Notes: generated by a model from the sequence alone, not told the origin. Positions 31,965 through 42,371 are shown, numbered from the stretch's first letter. The stretch: 64,000 nt of DNA from Pseudoips prasinana (GCA_951640165.1 OX621264.1:4097001-4161000); one strand, 5' to 3'. Program-made: numbers and translations.

Positions 31965-32175
31965 AACATACATACATAGACTCACGCCTGTTGCCCAGAG
32001 GGGTAGGCAGAGACAACGGATTTCCATTTGTCACGATCTTTGCACACCTCTTTTGCCTCCATTACTGTCATTATATTCTTCATACATGTTCGCCGGTTTA
32101 GGGTACTTCTGACCTGGCCTTTCTTGAGAACTTCTCCGATTTGATCAGAGAATGTTCTACGAGGTCATTCTCTCA
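31965..32175 (-). pseudogene. LINE C-terminal coding fragment, second copy
   Basis: Reads on the - strand as the family tail (CKDRDKWK-like) with few changes, then a stop and ACATAGACTCACGCC. 3' remnant only. Confidence 0.6.
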
Positions 32176-32321
32176 CATGATCTGTTGGGGTGGTTAGCTG
32201 GCATGACTGCAAAGAGGTCATGTGCATGACCGATAGCATTACATGCTATTCAGGGCGAGTGCAACACCTCTACCGCTCAATAACTCCATGCCGCTCGGTT
32301 TTTATTAATAGAAAAAAAATA

Positions 32322-32580
32322 ATAATAATAATATCTAGGGACAATGTCACACAGAGCATCCTAGCCCCAAACTACAAAGCTAAAAAGCTTGTACTATGGG
32401 TACCAGGCGACGATATACATACTTATATAGATAGATGAATACTTAAATACATAGAAAACATCCATGACTCAGAAACAAATATTCGTGCTCATCACACAAA
32501 TATTTGCACTTACCGGGATTCGAACCCAGGACCACCAGCTTCGTAGGCAGGAGCACTACCAACTAGGCTACGGTGACCGT
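32322..32580 (-). mobile_element. SINE-A, copy 6
   Basis: (AAT)n tail, ACAGAGCATCCTAGCCCCAA, head ending CGTAGGCAGGAGCACTACCA. A small insertion (CTACAAAG) interrupts the tail motif. Confidence 0.85.
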
Positions 32581-32696
32581 CGAAATCAATAAATCAATCG
32601 TTAAATTGGCTTCCATGACCACATGTCACGTCATAAATTGTCCGGAATCGCTTGTCAACATTGAAGCCGATTTAATGATTGAATAAGTCATATTTT

Positions 32697-32934
32697 TCTA
32701 TATATATAAAAATCAATGCCACTTTTCGTTGTAATGTTATAACTCAACAACGCCTTTACCGATTTTGCTAATTTTGGTCTTGAATTATTCGTGGAAGTCC
32801 AGGGAAGGTTTGTACGTAGAGAAAATTTAAAAAAGTCTTGAAAAAGTGTAAAATCGACATCTTTCTATACTCCCATATACAAACAATTTGTACTAATACT
32901 TAGAAGCGTAGCGAAGCACGTACCGGGCCGCTAG
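32697..32934 (+). mobile_element. Helitron-like H-F, 238 bp
   Basis: Starts TCTATATATATAAAAATC and ends GCACGTACCGGGCCGCTAGT. Ends suit a short Helitron, but the base before TC is T, not A. Confidence 0.5.
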
Positions 32935-33174
32935 TTCTTTATATATTTGAACGCCATTCACGAAAACGATGTTTGGCGACTTAGCCGGTAGAGCCCCTGT
33001 ATATTCTATTTATCTATACCCGAGGGAAGCCGGGGCGGATCACTAGTCACTTATAAAATGTCAAATGTCAGTAACTTTTATCTCTTTCACGCTCAGAGAA
33101 CAAAGTAGTAAAGAATTTTAACTTTTAGTCGAAGGCTAACTTTATCAGTGCTAATCTTTAAACATTAATTTTAT

Positions 33175-33430
33175 GGGCCTGTTGGCGTGGTTGGCAAATG
33201 CTTGCTTTTCGGATGTCGTGGGTTCGATTCCCACCCGGGACAGATATTTGTGAACATGAACATGTCTGTTTGTCCTGAGTATGGGTATAATTATATATAT
33301 AAGTATGTATTTACAAGAGAAAAGTAGTATATGTAGTATATCAGTTATCTGGTTTCCATAGTACAAGCTCTGCTTAGTTTGGGATCGGATGTCCGTGTGT
33401 GAATAATATCCCAGGATATATTATTATTAA
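33175..33430 (+). mobile_element. SINE-C copy
   Basis: GGGCCTGTTGGCGTGGTTGG head, GGTTCGATTCCCACCCGGGA, tail AGTTTGGGATCGGATG, (ATT)n end. Confidence 0.88.
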
Positions 33431-33557
33431 GATTAGTAAGTAATTTAATTGTTATATAAAAGTTATTTAAAACGCAATGCTAACGTGTTGTGCATAAGCG
33501 TGCCTTTAAGCGTGCGTAAAAAAGTTTTATTTCAATATTTTCACATTATTACCCATT

Positions 33558-34121
33558 TTTAGGGTTCCGTAGCCAAATGGCAAAAAACGGAGCCCTTATA
33601 GATTCGTCATGTCTGTCTGTCCGTCGGTATGTCACAGCCACTTTTTTCCGGAACTATAAGAGCTGTACTGTTGAAACTTGGTACGTAGATGTATTCTGTG
33701 AACCGCATTTTAACACACAAAAATAGAAAAATAACAATAATTTTGGGGGTTCCCCATACATACCTAGAACTGAAACTCTAATTTTTTTCCATACTCCCAT
33801 ACATGTGGCGTATCTATGGATAGGTCGTCAAAAATGATATTGAAGTTTTTAATATAATTTTTTTTCTAAACCGAATAGTTTGCGCGAGAGACACTTTCAA
33901 AGTAGTAAAATGAGTATCCCCCTGTAACTTCTAAAATAAGAGAATGATAAAACTAAAAAAATATATGATGTACATGACCATACAATATAAAAACGAAAAT
34001 TGGTTTGAACGAGATCTAGTAAGTAGCTTTTTTAATACGTCATAAATCGTAAACCGCAATTTATTCTTGCTGCTACGGAACCCTTCATGGGCGAGTCCAA
34101 CTCGCACTTGGCCGGTTTTTT
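33558..34121 (+). repeat. Hairpin-ended repeat family, copy 1 (possible Helentron/HINE)
   Basis: Starts AGGGTTCCGTAGCCAAATGG and ends in the hairpin GCGAGTCCAACTCGC plus ACTTGGCCGG and a T run. Contains GTCTGTCTGTCC microsatellite-like sequence. Related copies at 39.4, 46.05 and 50.1 kb. Confidence 0.7.
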
Positions 34122-34392
34122 TTGTATTACATTTATGTGAAGTCGTATCTCCTAGTATTATATGAATTATACAACCATGAAATTAATCATGAACCGGGAT
34201 GAACACGAAAATCAGTGCGTCCATTGTTTCAAACCCCCATTGAGAGGCACTGACGCCAGCATAATTTAATTAACAATGGATTACAAAGCCTTATATGATA
34301 AATACTGTAGGTAGCTTTGTGGAAATCGGTCTGAAATTGTAGCAACTCTTTATTTAACAAAGCAAAAAGACAAAGTCATTGTTATGTATGTA

Positions 34393-34443
34393 CTAGCTGT
34401 GTCCGGCGGTTTTACTTTCCTACGATTTTATTGTATGTGTAGA
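34393..34443 (-). mobile_element. 51-bp mini-Helitron made only of the two termini
   Basis: The - strand runs from TCTACACATACAATAAAATC directly into GTAAAACCGCCGGACACAG and CTAG. Everything between the 5' and 3' ends of family H-A is missing. Next to it (34444 on) starts another Helitron-type 3' end. Confidence 0.7.
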
Positions 34444-34564
34444 CTAGCTGTGCCCGCGACTTCATCTACACATTTTGTTGTTAATGTTACATCAGAATAT
34501 CTCTAATATTTTGTCTCTTGTCGCAAACTTATAAAACATTCACATAAACCTTTCATATTACCTA

Positions 34565-34885
34565 CTAGCTGTGCCCCGCGGTTTTACCCGCGTTAAACTT
34601 TATAATTTATCATAGCTCCTCCCCCGTAGGTGATAGCGTGATAATATGTAGCCTATATGTTGACCCGATCTTTTAGTAATATTCATGCAAAATTTCAAGT
34701 AAATCCATGCAGTACATTTTGAGTTTAACCCGGACATACATACAGACAAACAGACACACAGACAAAAATTCTAAAAACTATATTTTAGGCTTCGATGTCG
34801 ATTGTAGATCACGCCCCAATAATCCTTTTAATAAAATATTCAATGTACAGTTTTAAATTTCCTACGATTTTATTATATGTATAGA
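34565..34885 (-). mobile_element. Helitron H-A, 321 bp
   Basis: The - strand begins TCTATACATATAATAAAATC and ends with hairpin CGCGGGTAAAACCGCG, GGGCACAG and CTAG. No coding capacity. Confidence 0.85.
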
Positions 34886-34899
34886 TAATTCCCTATTCC

Positions 34900-35221
34900 C
34901 TATTGTTACTTTATACCCTTGAGTGTAAAAAATTTAAATGTCATATTTATTTATATCGTATCAACAGCCTAAAAAATAAGTTTCAAGCTAAGAGCTAGAA
35001 GAGCTCTAAATGACGATACTTCCATACAACTCTTCATCCCCCTTTCAACCCTTTACAACACTTTTTAGCATTATAAATTAGCCTTTGTCCTTTCTCAGGT
35101 TCTAGACTAACCCACGACTACCAAATTTCATTTAAATCGGTTCTAAAGTTTGGGCGTGAAAGCGAGACAGACAGAAAGACAGACCCACTGTTACTTTCGC
35201 ATTTATAATATTAGTAAGGAT
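34900..35221 (-). mobile_element. Helitron-like H-D fragment
   Basis: The - strand begins ATCCTTACTAATATTATAAA and GCGAAAGTAACAGTGGGTC. The 3' end is not clean. Confidence 0.5.
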
Positions 35222-35237
35222 GCTAAAGGTAGATATA

Positions 35238-35420
35238 TGTGGATTAGTTTTATAATTTTGGTTTTTTAATATGTTATCTGTGTAATTTTAGCTATCTGTA
35301 GTGAGCAGACTTGGAATGCCAGAAGAGAAAAAGATTTATAAGACGTAAGATTTGTTCTTAAATAAAAATAAATAAAGTGATAAAATTTAGTTCAATTTTC
35401 TATTGAGCCACATCCCCACA
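35238..35420 (+). repeat. 5' LTR
   Basis: 183 bp, TG...CA ends, AATAAA-type signals near 35363-35378 (AAATAAAAATAAATAAAGTG). Confidence 0.9.
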
Positions 35421-35425
35421 ACTTT

Positions 35426-35443
35426 TGGGGGCTCGTCCGGGAT
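35426..35443 (+). promoter_or_regulatory. Primer-binding site matching tRNA-Pro
   Basis: TGGGGGCTCGTCCGGGAT, 5 nt after the 5' LTR, is the sequence known as the tRNA-Pro primer-binding site in other retroelements. It fixes the element's orientation. Confidence 0.85.
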
Positions 35444-35716
35444 GTGAAACAATATTTGAAGTGAATCGAAGACGAAAACCAAAGATACATCCAATAAAAA
35501 AGTGCCGGTTCATATTAGCTTGGGACGCCATTGTGATCGTCATTCCATACCGTTTTACCGACGCGCGCACCGCTAGCAACGACAACACGGCGAAAGAAGT
35601 TAGCAACGAGTGACAATGAAGACAATGTCATGTCTACTAAAATGGTAGCTTTCGAAAACCTATAATTATTGAGATTATTTTTATGAAGACTGAAGATTAA
35701 CTTAATTTCGATACTG

Positions 35717-37594
35717 ATGAAGGAGCTATCATTTTGTACGACTACCAGAAGAAGAAAATCTCAGAGTTCTAAGCCCGACATAAGTATTACTACCACGATG
35801 CCGCCAAAAAAAGATGACAAAGAACGCGAAGATGAAGACATTAAGGTACAGATTTCTTTCAATGATTTGGAAAAGTCGGTGAATATTTTTACTGGAGACG
35901 ACACCTACCCTATTGAGACATTTATCGATGAATTCGAAGATACTGCTCAACTTATGAAGTGGAGTAAAGTTGAGAAGTTAATTTATGCCAAACAACTCTT
36001 GGATGGAACCGCAAAACTTTTTCTGAGATCTATAGGAAAGGTTAAAGACTATGCAAGCTTGAAGCAAGCCCTTAATGAAGAATTCGGACCTAAGATTAAC
36101 AGCGCAATAGTGCATAAGAAACTTGCCGCGCGTAAAATGAAAAATGACGAAACCTATCAACAATATTTTTTGACTATGAAAGAGTTGGCACTCCATGGCA
36201 ATGTTGAAGATGCTGCACTAATAGAGTATGTCATTGATGGCATTCGTGACCTAGAGACTAATAAAACCGTTCTATATGGTGCCACGGACTTAAATGATTT
36301 TAGAAAGAAATTGGACATATACAGTAACTTTAGAAAGAAAGTTCAGAGTAAAACTGCACAAGTTGGTCATTTATCTACTCATCATTCAAGCCGTAAAACA
36401 ACTTGCGTGAAAAGATGTTTCAACTGTGGTGAATTAGGCCATCAATCACCATCCTGTTCGAAGGGGATCAAATGTTTTAAATGTAACGAATTTGGGCACA
36501 AATCTACTGAATGTACAAATAGTCAAAATAAGAAGTCACTCAATATACGGAATGAAGGAAAAGAGGAGCATATGGAACAAAATAAAGATAAGAAGGAGAA
36601 AGTTCCCTACAAGAAGATAATGATTAATGGAATAGACTTTATAGCTCTCATTGATACCGGAAGTGACGTAAACCTAATTATAGAATCAGAATTTGAGAAG
36701 ATTAAGGATAGTATTGAAGACTACAAATTGAAATCAACATGCCTAACAGGAATAGCAGAGAATAAGGTTGATACGCAAGGAATGTTTTCAGCCATAGTTC
36801 AGATTGACCAGTACCATGTGGTGTTAAAGTTCTGTGTCGTGAAGGACCATGACATACCCGTAACTATTCTGATTGGAAATCCTATACTCAAAGGCTTTGA
36901 GGTACATTTTACTCCCGATGGTATCTTTATGGATAAAATTATGAACCTCACTCTTTTAGTCGAAGCTAATCGAGAATATGCTATAGAAGAATCTAACTAT
37001 GAACAAAGAATTCATAAGATATGTAAAGAATATGCACCTAATAATAAGTGTATTGAAGATTATATTCGTAATAATGAAGTGAGACCATCGAAAGACAAAA
37101 TTAATGCTGTCGCAAAGTTTAGGCAACCAAAAAACGTGAAAACTGTTCAGTCATTCTTAGAACATAGACCAGGATCCAGAATGAAGCACGCTGATGCATT
37201 AAGTAGGTATCCAGTCTGTCTAATGATCGCAGAAACTACAGCACGCATTAAAAAAGCTCAAGATGAAGATGCTTACATAAAAGCATTTAAGAAAATTCTA
37301 GAAAAAGAATCTTATCAAGATTATATTTTACAAAAAGACATACTTTATAAGGAAATAAACGGTACTAGACTAATTGTGGTACCCAAGAAAATGCAATTCG
37401 AAATAATAAGAAGGAATCATGACCGAGGACATTTTGGAGTTGCAAAGACTGAAGAATTAATTAAAAGAGAATTTTATATAGACAGTTTACAAGATAAAAT
37501 TAGAACAATTATAACAAATTGCGTCGAGTGTATCTTGGTATCAAATAAAAGAGATGACAGTCAAGAAGGTGGGAAATGGGGAAGTACCCATTAA
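35717..37594 (+). CDS. Chimeric gag-protease-(deleted pol) polyprotein, 625 aa
   Basis: Structural and processing protein of an LTR retrotransposon. Residues ~45-210 resemble a gag capsid region. Two CCHC zinc knuckles (CFNCGELGHQSPSC at ~234 and CFKCNEFGHKSTEC at ~253) bind RNA. An aspartic protease follows, with active site IDTGSDVNLI near 313. The RT catalytic core is missing: sequence passes to an RT fragment near the end of the polymerase (NNEVRPSKDK, ~452), then into the end of RNase H (EHRPG...HADALSRYP, ~482), then the integrase HHCC zinc domain (NHDRGHFG ~568, CVEC ~602). The integrase core is missing too. All junctions keep the frame. A Met at 35798 (MPPKKDDKERED) may be the true start. 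Confidence 0.88.
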   Translation: MKELSFCTTTRRRKSQSSKPDISITTTMPPKKDDKEREDEDIKVQISFNDLEKSVNIFTGDDTYPIETFIDEFEDTAQLMKWSKVEKLIYAKQLLDGTAKLFLRSIGKVKDYASLKQALNEEFGPKINSAIVHKKLAARKMKNDETYQQYFLTMKELALHGNVEDAALIEYVIDGIRDLETNKTVLYGATDLNDFRKKLDIYSNFRKKVQSKTAQVGHLSTHHSSRKTTCVKRCFNCGELGHQSPSCSKGIKCFKCNEFGHKSTECTNSQNKKSLNIRNEGKEEHMEQNKDKKEKVPYKKIMINGIDFIALIDTGSDVNLIIESEFEKIKDSIEDYKLKSTCLTGIAENKVDTQGMFSAIVQIDQYHVVLKFCVVKDHDIPVTILIGNPILKGFEVHFTPDGIFMDKIMNLTLLVEANREYAIEESNYEQRIHKICKEYAPNNKCIEDYIRNNEVRPSKDKINAVAKFRQPKNVKTVQSFLEHRPGSRMKHADALSRYPVCLMIAETTARIKKAQDEDAYIKAFKKILEKESYQDYILQKDILYKEINGTRLIVVPKKMQFEIIRRNHDRGHFGVAKTEELIKREFYIDSLQDKIRTIITNCVECILVSNKRDDSQEGGKWGSTH

Positions 37595-37681
37595 TACTTC
37601 AACTTCTGCGGATTTGATGAAAGCGTGGAATGCCCTAGAAGAAGGAAGTTCATCTGGGACAGATGATAAGCAGGATAACCG

Positions 37682-37864
37682 TGTGGATTAGTTTTATAAT
37701 TTTGGTTTTTTAATATGTTATCTGTGTAATTTTAGCTATCTGTAGTGAGCAGACTTGGAATGTCAGAAGAGAAAAAGATTTATAAGACGTAAGATTTATT
37801 CTTAAATAAAAATAAATAAAGTGATAAAATTTACTTCAATTTTCTATTGAGCCACATCCCCACA
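37682..37864 (+). repeat. 3' LTR
   Basis: Same length as the 5' LTR, three substitutions. No obvious polypurine tract directly upstream; a purine run (AAGAAGGTGGGAAATGGGGA) sits about 100 bp earlier. Confidence 0.9.
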
Positions 37865-37872
37865 TATATATA

Positions 37873-38475
37873 GTTAGTCTTATCTACATACTCAGTGACA
37901 GCCAGGCTACATTAAAAGCCCTAATGTCACATAAAATCGAATCGAAATTAATCCAGAACTGTATCACGGCTCTGAACAAACTTGCCACTAAAAATAAAGT
38001 CAAACTCGTATGGGTACCAGGCCACACAGGAATAGAAGGCAACGAAAAAGCAGATGCACTGGCTAGGAAGGGATCGGAAAGTCAGTTCTGTGGACCAGAA
38101 CCATGCGTAGGGATTCATCCAAACACAACCAAATGTGGACCAAAATCAAGGAACTAAAACAGTCCAAACAACTCATGAAAGGAGTAGACAAGAGCTGATC
38201 TAAAAAGCTTTGGAAGTACAGCAGAAACCAGCTACGACTAATAGTAGCAGTATTCACGGGCCACTACGACACCAACTACCACCTACACAAACTGGGACTG
38301 TCGAATAGCCCGATCTGCAGGACCTGTAGGGAAGAAAATTAAACAATGCTGCATATAATATGCAAATGCGATGCGTTGGCAAGACACAGAATGGCAATCC
38401 TGGGGCTGGCATATCCAGAACCAGGAGACTACAAGGATGTACCTCTAAGAAGCGTACTGGATTATGTGAAATGAA
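37873..38475 (+). pseudogene. RNase H-bearing LINE, 3' coding remnant
   Basis: Begins inside an RNase HI domain (SDSQATLKAL, then VKLVWVPGHTGIEGNEKADA) and passes, with stops and a frame change, into a C-terminal zinc-like region (CRTCREE...HIICKCDALARHR). This is typical of RNase H-carrying non-LTR elements of the I/R1/Loa type. The 5' part is missing, possibly cut off by the LTR element inserted just upstream. Ends in a GAAAT-rich tail. Confidence 0.75.
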
Positions 38476-38519
38476 ATGAAATAATGAAATAAAGGAAATA
38501 ACGATGAAATAATAATGAA

Positions 38520-39165
38520 ATTTATTCAGCACTTGGGTATTAACATACACTTGTACTTGTCAAGTTCACAATGCAGTACATAAACATAATCGAATACAGT
38601 ATAAAAATTACAAAAAAATAATTAGTCCGTCCGTGCGGTTTGTTTTGTCAGATATATTTTCTTAAATCCTAAAAAAAATAACAAGTTACTAATCTATTAT
38701 TTTGAAATTTAGTTGTACAATATTAAAATTAAAGAATTGAAGGCAATGAGCATTTGGCTAGTGCAGACGGCTCTTAACCAGTAGCTTAAATTAAACGACT
38801 AATACCCAAGGCCACCCTCTTGGGGTTCGGGCCACAGCTCAGGGGGCCGCTGAAGCAAAAGGACAGAATTCTAAGAGAGGGTGTGATCAGTTGCACGGGA
38901 TCACCGGTGACGTGTTAAGGGGCCAATGCCTCCTCGCCACTGAGGAGCCTACCCTAGCTAACCTGCGGCTTTCTCTAGCTACCTAGGTGGACGACCCGGA
39001 GAAGAAAGCCACAAAGAAACTCCGGGCTTGCTTTTTTCGTCTTCTTTTGCTTTTTGTTTTCGTTTTTGCCTTCATTCAGGGCTCTAGGGGTAGAATAAAA
39101 CCAGTGGGAGATGGTACAAAAGATCCTAAAGGGTCGAAGTGCTGTACAGAAGTACACCCCAAAAC
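38520..39165 (-). mobile_element. LINE-D 3' end, longest copy
   Basis: Tail at 38510-38525, 3' UTR through GGTCACAGC-like GC-rich blocks (GAGCTGTGGCCCGAAC on -), up to a Lys-rich coding end (GKNENKKQKKTKKA on -). Same family as 52.79-53.28 kb. Confidence 0.7.
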
Positions 39166-39384
39166 AAGATAAGATAGGAAGAAAGGATGCTAATGCTATT
39201 ACTTTGAGTGTATTCTATAAAATTCAGGTAGTTTCCTATCCAAGGTCTATCTATCTCATGATATAACTCTATGCCTAAATACTAAGTCGAAGCTCGCGGT
39301 AGCAATCCGATATAGAAAAGAATAAAATAAATAAATCGTTTTATCAAGTCTAAGTCAAATTAAAAAACGAACAAATAAAATAAA

Positions 39385-39945
39385 ACCGGCCAAGTGCGAG
39401 TCGGACTCGCACATGAAGGGTTCCGTGGCAGCAAGTATTTCAGTTGATTAAATGAATGCAAATTGCGGTTTATCACGTATTAAAAAAAACTACTTGCTAG
39501 ATCTCGTTCAAACCAATTTTCGTTGTTAGTTTACATGGTAATGTACATCATATATTTTTTTTAGTTTTATCATTCTCTTATTGTAGAAGTTAGCTATTCT
39601 GCATTCCCTCGCGCAAACTATTCAGTTTAGAAAAAAAATATATTAGGAACCTCAATATCATTTTTGAAGACCTATCCATAGATACCCCACATGAAAATGA
39701 AATTACGATGAAAAAAAAAATTTGAGTTTCAGTTTTATGTATGGCGACCCACCAAAATAATTGTTCTTTTTCTATTTAAGTGTAAAAATCTTAATGCGGT
39801 TTGCAGAATACATCTACTAACCAAGTTTCAGTAGTACAGCTCTTACAGTTTCGGAAAAAAGTGGCTGTGAAATACGGACGGACAGACAGACAGACATGAC
39901 GAATCTAGAAGGGTTCCGTTTTTTGCCATTTGGCTACGGAACCCT
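39385..39945 (-). repeat. Hairpin-ended repeat family, copy 2
   Basis: Inverse orientation: AACCGGCCAAGTGCGAGTCG at the left, GGCTACGGAACCCTAAAAA at the right, GACAGACAGACAGACATGAC in the body. Confidence 0.75.
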
Positions 39946-40957
39946 AAAAACTGCAATAATATCTTACCATGCTTACGTAGAATCGATATTGCGTTACAGA
40001 CTCATCTTATGGGGGAATAGCACTGATACAAACAGAGCTTTCATAGCCCAAAAGAAGTGCATACGGGCGATTTGTGGCATCCACCCTGACGAGTCCTGTT
40101 AACCTTTATTTAAAGAACTTAGCTTATTACCACTACCATCATTATATATTTATGAAATTTGTTATTTTGTTAAAAAACATATAGAAATATTTAATCGAGC
40201 ATGTGACGTCAACACAAGATTAAAAAGAGATCCATTCAGACTTGTACTGATGGATACTCCAAAATCTGAGAAATATGCGAAAAGCTGCCTTGTAATGTGT
40301 GTACGGATCTGTAACAAAATACCTGATAGTTTAAAATCGCTAAACGAATTCCTATTTAAAAAAGTTAGAGGAATGGCTGACTGTACCTAAATAACTTCTA
40401 TGACATTAACGACTTTTTTAATCACAAGAAATAAAAATGTGCAATATTTGATAGATTTAATTTCAACAAATGTATAATTTATTTTACCTTAAGATGTTTA
40501 TGATTATATGATCAATAATTACCACTTACTTACTTAATTATCGTATGGGCAGTGGTTACCCTGGTGTCAGAGTTGTTCAAGCCGCCTAGTAGGCCTCTGA
40601 CATGGCTTAACGACTGTTGCCTAATGTCTACAACCGGGACCGACAACTTAACGTGCCCTCCGAAGCACGGAGACGCTCACAAATTAAACCACTTTGGCGG
40701 TCACCCATCCATGGACTGACCGCGAGCCTAGTTGCTTAACCTCGCCAATCACTTACGGACCGGTGAGAGCATCTGGCTATGATCGCCTCAATAATTACCA
40801 CTAAAATGTATATAGTAATTAGAATCTTAGTTTGTTAAGTAATATTTGCATGCTATTGACTTGCATAGCTAAACATATACATAACAATCGCATGTAATGT
40901 AACTTTGACAACTTTATGTACTGTGTTTAAAGCAAATAAAGAAATATTATTTAATAC
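39946..40957 (+). pseudogene. Jockey-like LINE 3' end split by a 5S-derived SINE
   Basis: Encodes an RT C-terminal region: YHAYVESILRYRLILWG, IAQKKCIRAICGIHP, a stop, then FKELSLLPLPSLYIYE, all familiar from Jockey-type RTs and similar to LINE-B. 3' UTR continues after the SINE and ends AAATAAAGAAATATTATTTA. Confidence 0.75.
40527..40788 (-). mobile_element. 5S rRNA-derived SINE, copy 4, with 14-bp TSD
   Basis: CAATAATTACCACT occurs at 40513-40526 and 40789-40802. Between them, on the - strand, lie GGCGAGGTTAAGCAACTAGG and ATGGATGGGTGACCGCC from 5S, then the common body and a (TAAG)n tail. This proves LINE-type retroposition. Confidence 0.92.
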
Positions 40958-41273
40958 TAGCTGTGCCCGCGACTTCGTCCGCGTGTTAATTAGTTTATAT
41001 CGTTTTTTTTTTTTTGTTTTTTAATAAAATAAAAGACTTTTTCTAAAATAAAAGTAGCCTAAGTTACTCCTTATTACATCAGCTACCTGCCAATAAAAGT
41101 CCCGTCAAAATCGGTCCAGCCGTTTCAGAGATTAGCCGGAACAAACAGACAGACAAAAATTGAAAAAAATGTTATTTTGGTGTATGTACCGTATATATAT
41201 TCATATTTATGTAGTTAAAACCGGTTATTTCAATATTACAAACAGACACTCCAATTTTATTTATTTGTATAGA
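40957..41273 (-). mobile_element. Helitron H-B, 317 bp
   Basis: The - strand begins TCTATACAAATAAATAAAAT and ends with hairpin GCGGACGAAGTCGC, GGGCACAG, CTAG. Confidence 0.85.
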
Positions 41274-41385
41274 TAATCCCGGTCGCGACGGAACCCTAAA
41301 TATTAATATCTCCAACTACTAAGCCATGGAGCCGAGCTTTAAAATAGATTTCTCCAGAGATTATAAGAACCCTCTTGTCTGTAAT

Positions 41386-41526
41386 GTACAGACGCCAGCA
41401 CATCCAGCTACCCCAATCTGTCACATTTCTTTTATAGATTTTCAACTTTATCACAGAAGCATAAGGTTCACTTTCAATTGGGGAAATTTGACAGGTTGGG
41501 GTAGCTTGATGTGCTGGCGTCTGTAC
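41386..41526. mobile_element. GTAC-MITE, copy 2
   Basis: AGACGCCAGCACATCCAGCT and GCTTGATGTGCTGGCGTCT with GTAC outside. Confidence 0.8.
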
Positions 41527-41639
41527 TTATTGCGTCTCATCAAAGATAAGAAATAATTTCTACAACTTGTGACCCAAAACTGTTATTTAAAAACCTTAAT
41601 TATTAATTTAAACTACAATTAATTATGCTTGTCGCAATA

Positions 41640-41885
41640 AATTTGCTGTGGTGACAGCGGCGAATATCAGAATCATCATCACCCCATCTCAGCCTGTGGG
41701 GTGCGTAGAAGTGGACCCGAGGGAATATCTACCAGAGGACGGGCAGCAGCATCTTTCTGAGTACTATGACCATCTTACTGCGATCGTCAAACCGTCTGCC
41801 AAGCGTGGCGATTATGCCATATCCCCAAGATTAGCATAGATGATTCTTGGGGATACTTTTGTCCAGCAGTGGACTTCTTATAGTT
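41640..41885 (+). repeat. SINE/LINE 3' end repeat
   Basis: CCCATCTCAGCCTGTGGGG, CTGCCAAGCGTGGCGATTAT and TTGTCCAGCAGTGGACTTCT match 58.67-59.14 kb and the RTE-type 3' ends. Confidence 0.6.
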
Positions 41886-41892
41886 GCAATGA

Positions 41893-42202
41893 TCTATACA
41901 TATAATAAAATCGTAGGAAAGTCAAAACTGTACATTGAATATTTTGTAAAAAGGATACTAATCTGCAATCGATATCGAAGCCAAAACTATAGTTTTAAGA
42001 ATTTTTGTCTGTTTACCTGTTTGTCTGTATGTATGTCCAGGCTAAACTCAAAAATTACTTGGATCTACTTCAAATTTTGCATGAATATTACTAAGAGGTC
42101 GGGTCAACATATAGGCTACATATCATCTCGCTATCACCTACGGGGGAGGAGCTGTGATAATTTATAAAATTTAACGCGGGTATAACCGCGGAGCTCAGCT
42201 AA
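41893..42202 (+). mobile_element. Helitron H-A
   Basis: TCTATACATATAATAAAATC start and CGCGGGTATAACCGCGGAGC near the end; the terminus reads CTAA. Confidence 0.8.
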
Positions 42203-42204
42203 CG

Positions 42205-42371
42205 ATGAAATAAATAAAAAAGATTTATTCACATAGACTTGCAAACTGCCAGAACATGGGTATTAATTTTACAAGTTAACTTTATATGTATTTGGTTAAT
42301 TCAGAGTTGTAAACTTTCATATTCAGGAGCACTACCAACTATACACGGTCACCGTAGCCTAGTTGGTAGTT
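42205..42371. repeat. LINE-B 3' fragment and head-to-head SINE-A scraps
   Basis: 42205-42310 resembles the LINE-B 3' end (TTTATTCACATAGACTTGC). At 42327-42371, AGCACTACCAACT meets GTCACCGTAGCCTAGTTGG, two SINE-A head pieces in opposite orientation. Confidence 0.6.

Larger units (their letters stand above)
35238..37864 (+). mobile_element. Internally deleted Gypsy-like LTR retrotransposon
   Basis: Two 183-bp LTRs (35238-35420 and 37682-37864) start TGTGGATTAG and end CATCCCCACA. They differ at three positions, so the insertion is young. TATA flanks both ends (35234-35237, 37865-37868). A primer-binding site and one ORF lie between. Total 2627 bp against the usual ~5 kb; RT and integrase cores are gone, so it must have moved with enzymes from a relative. 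Confidence 0.92.

Noticed and set aside
35717..37594. Domesticated host gag gene
   Set aside because: Flanking LTRs are 98% identical with a primer site and target flanks, so it is still a recent element and not a host gene.
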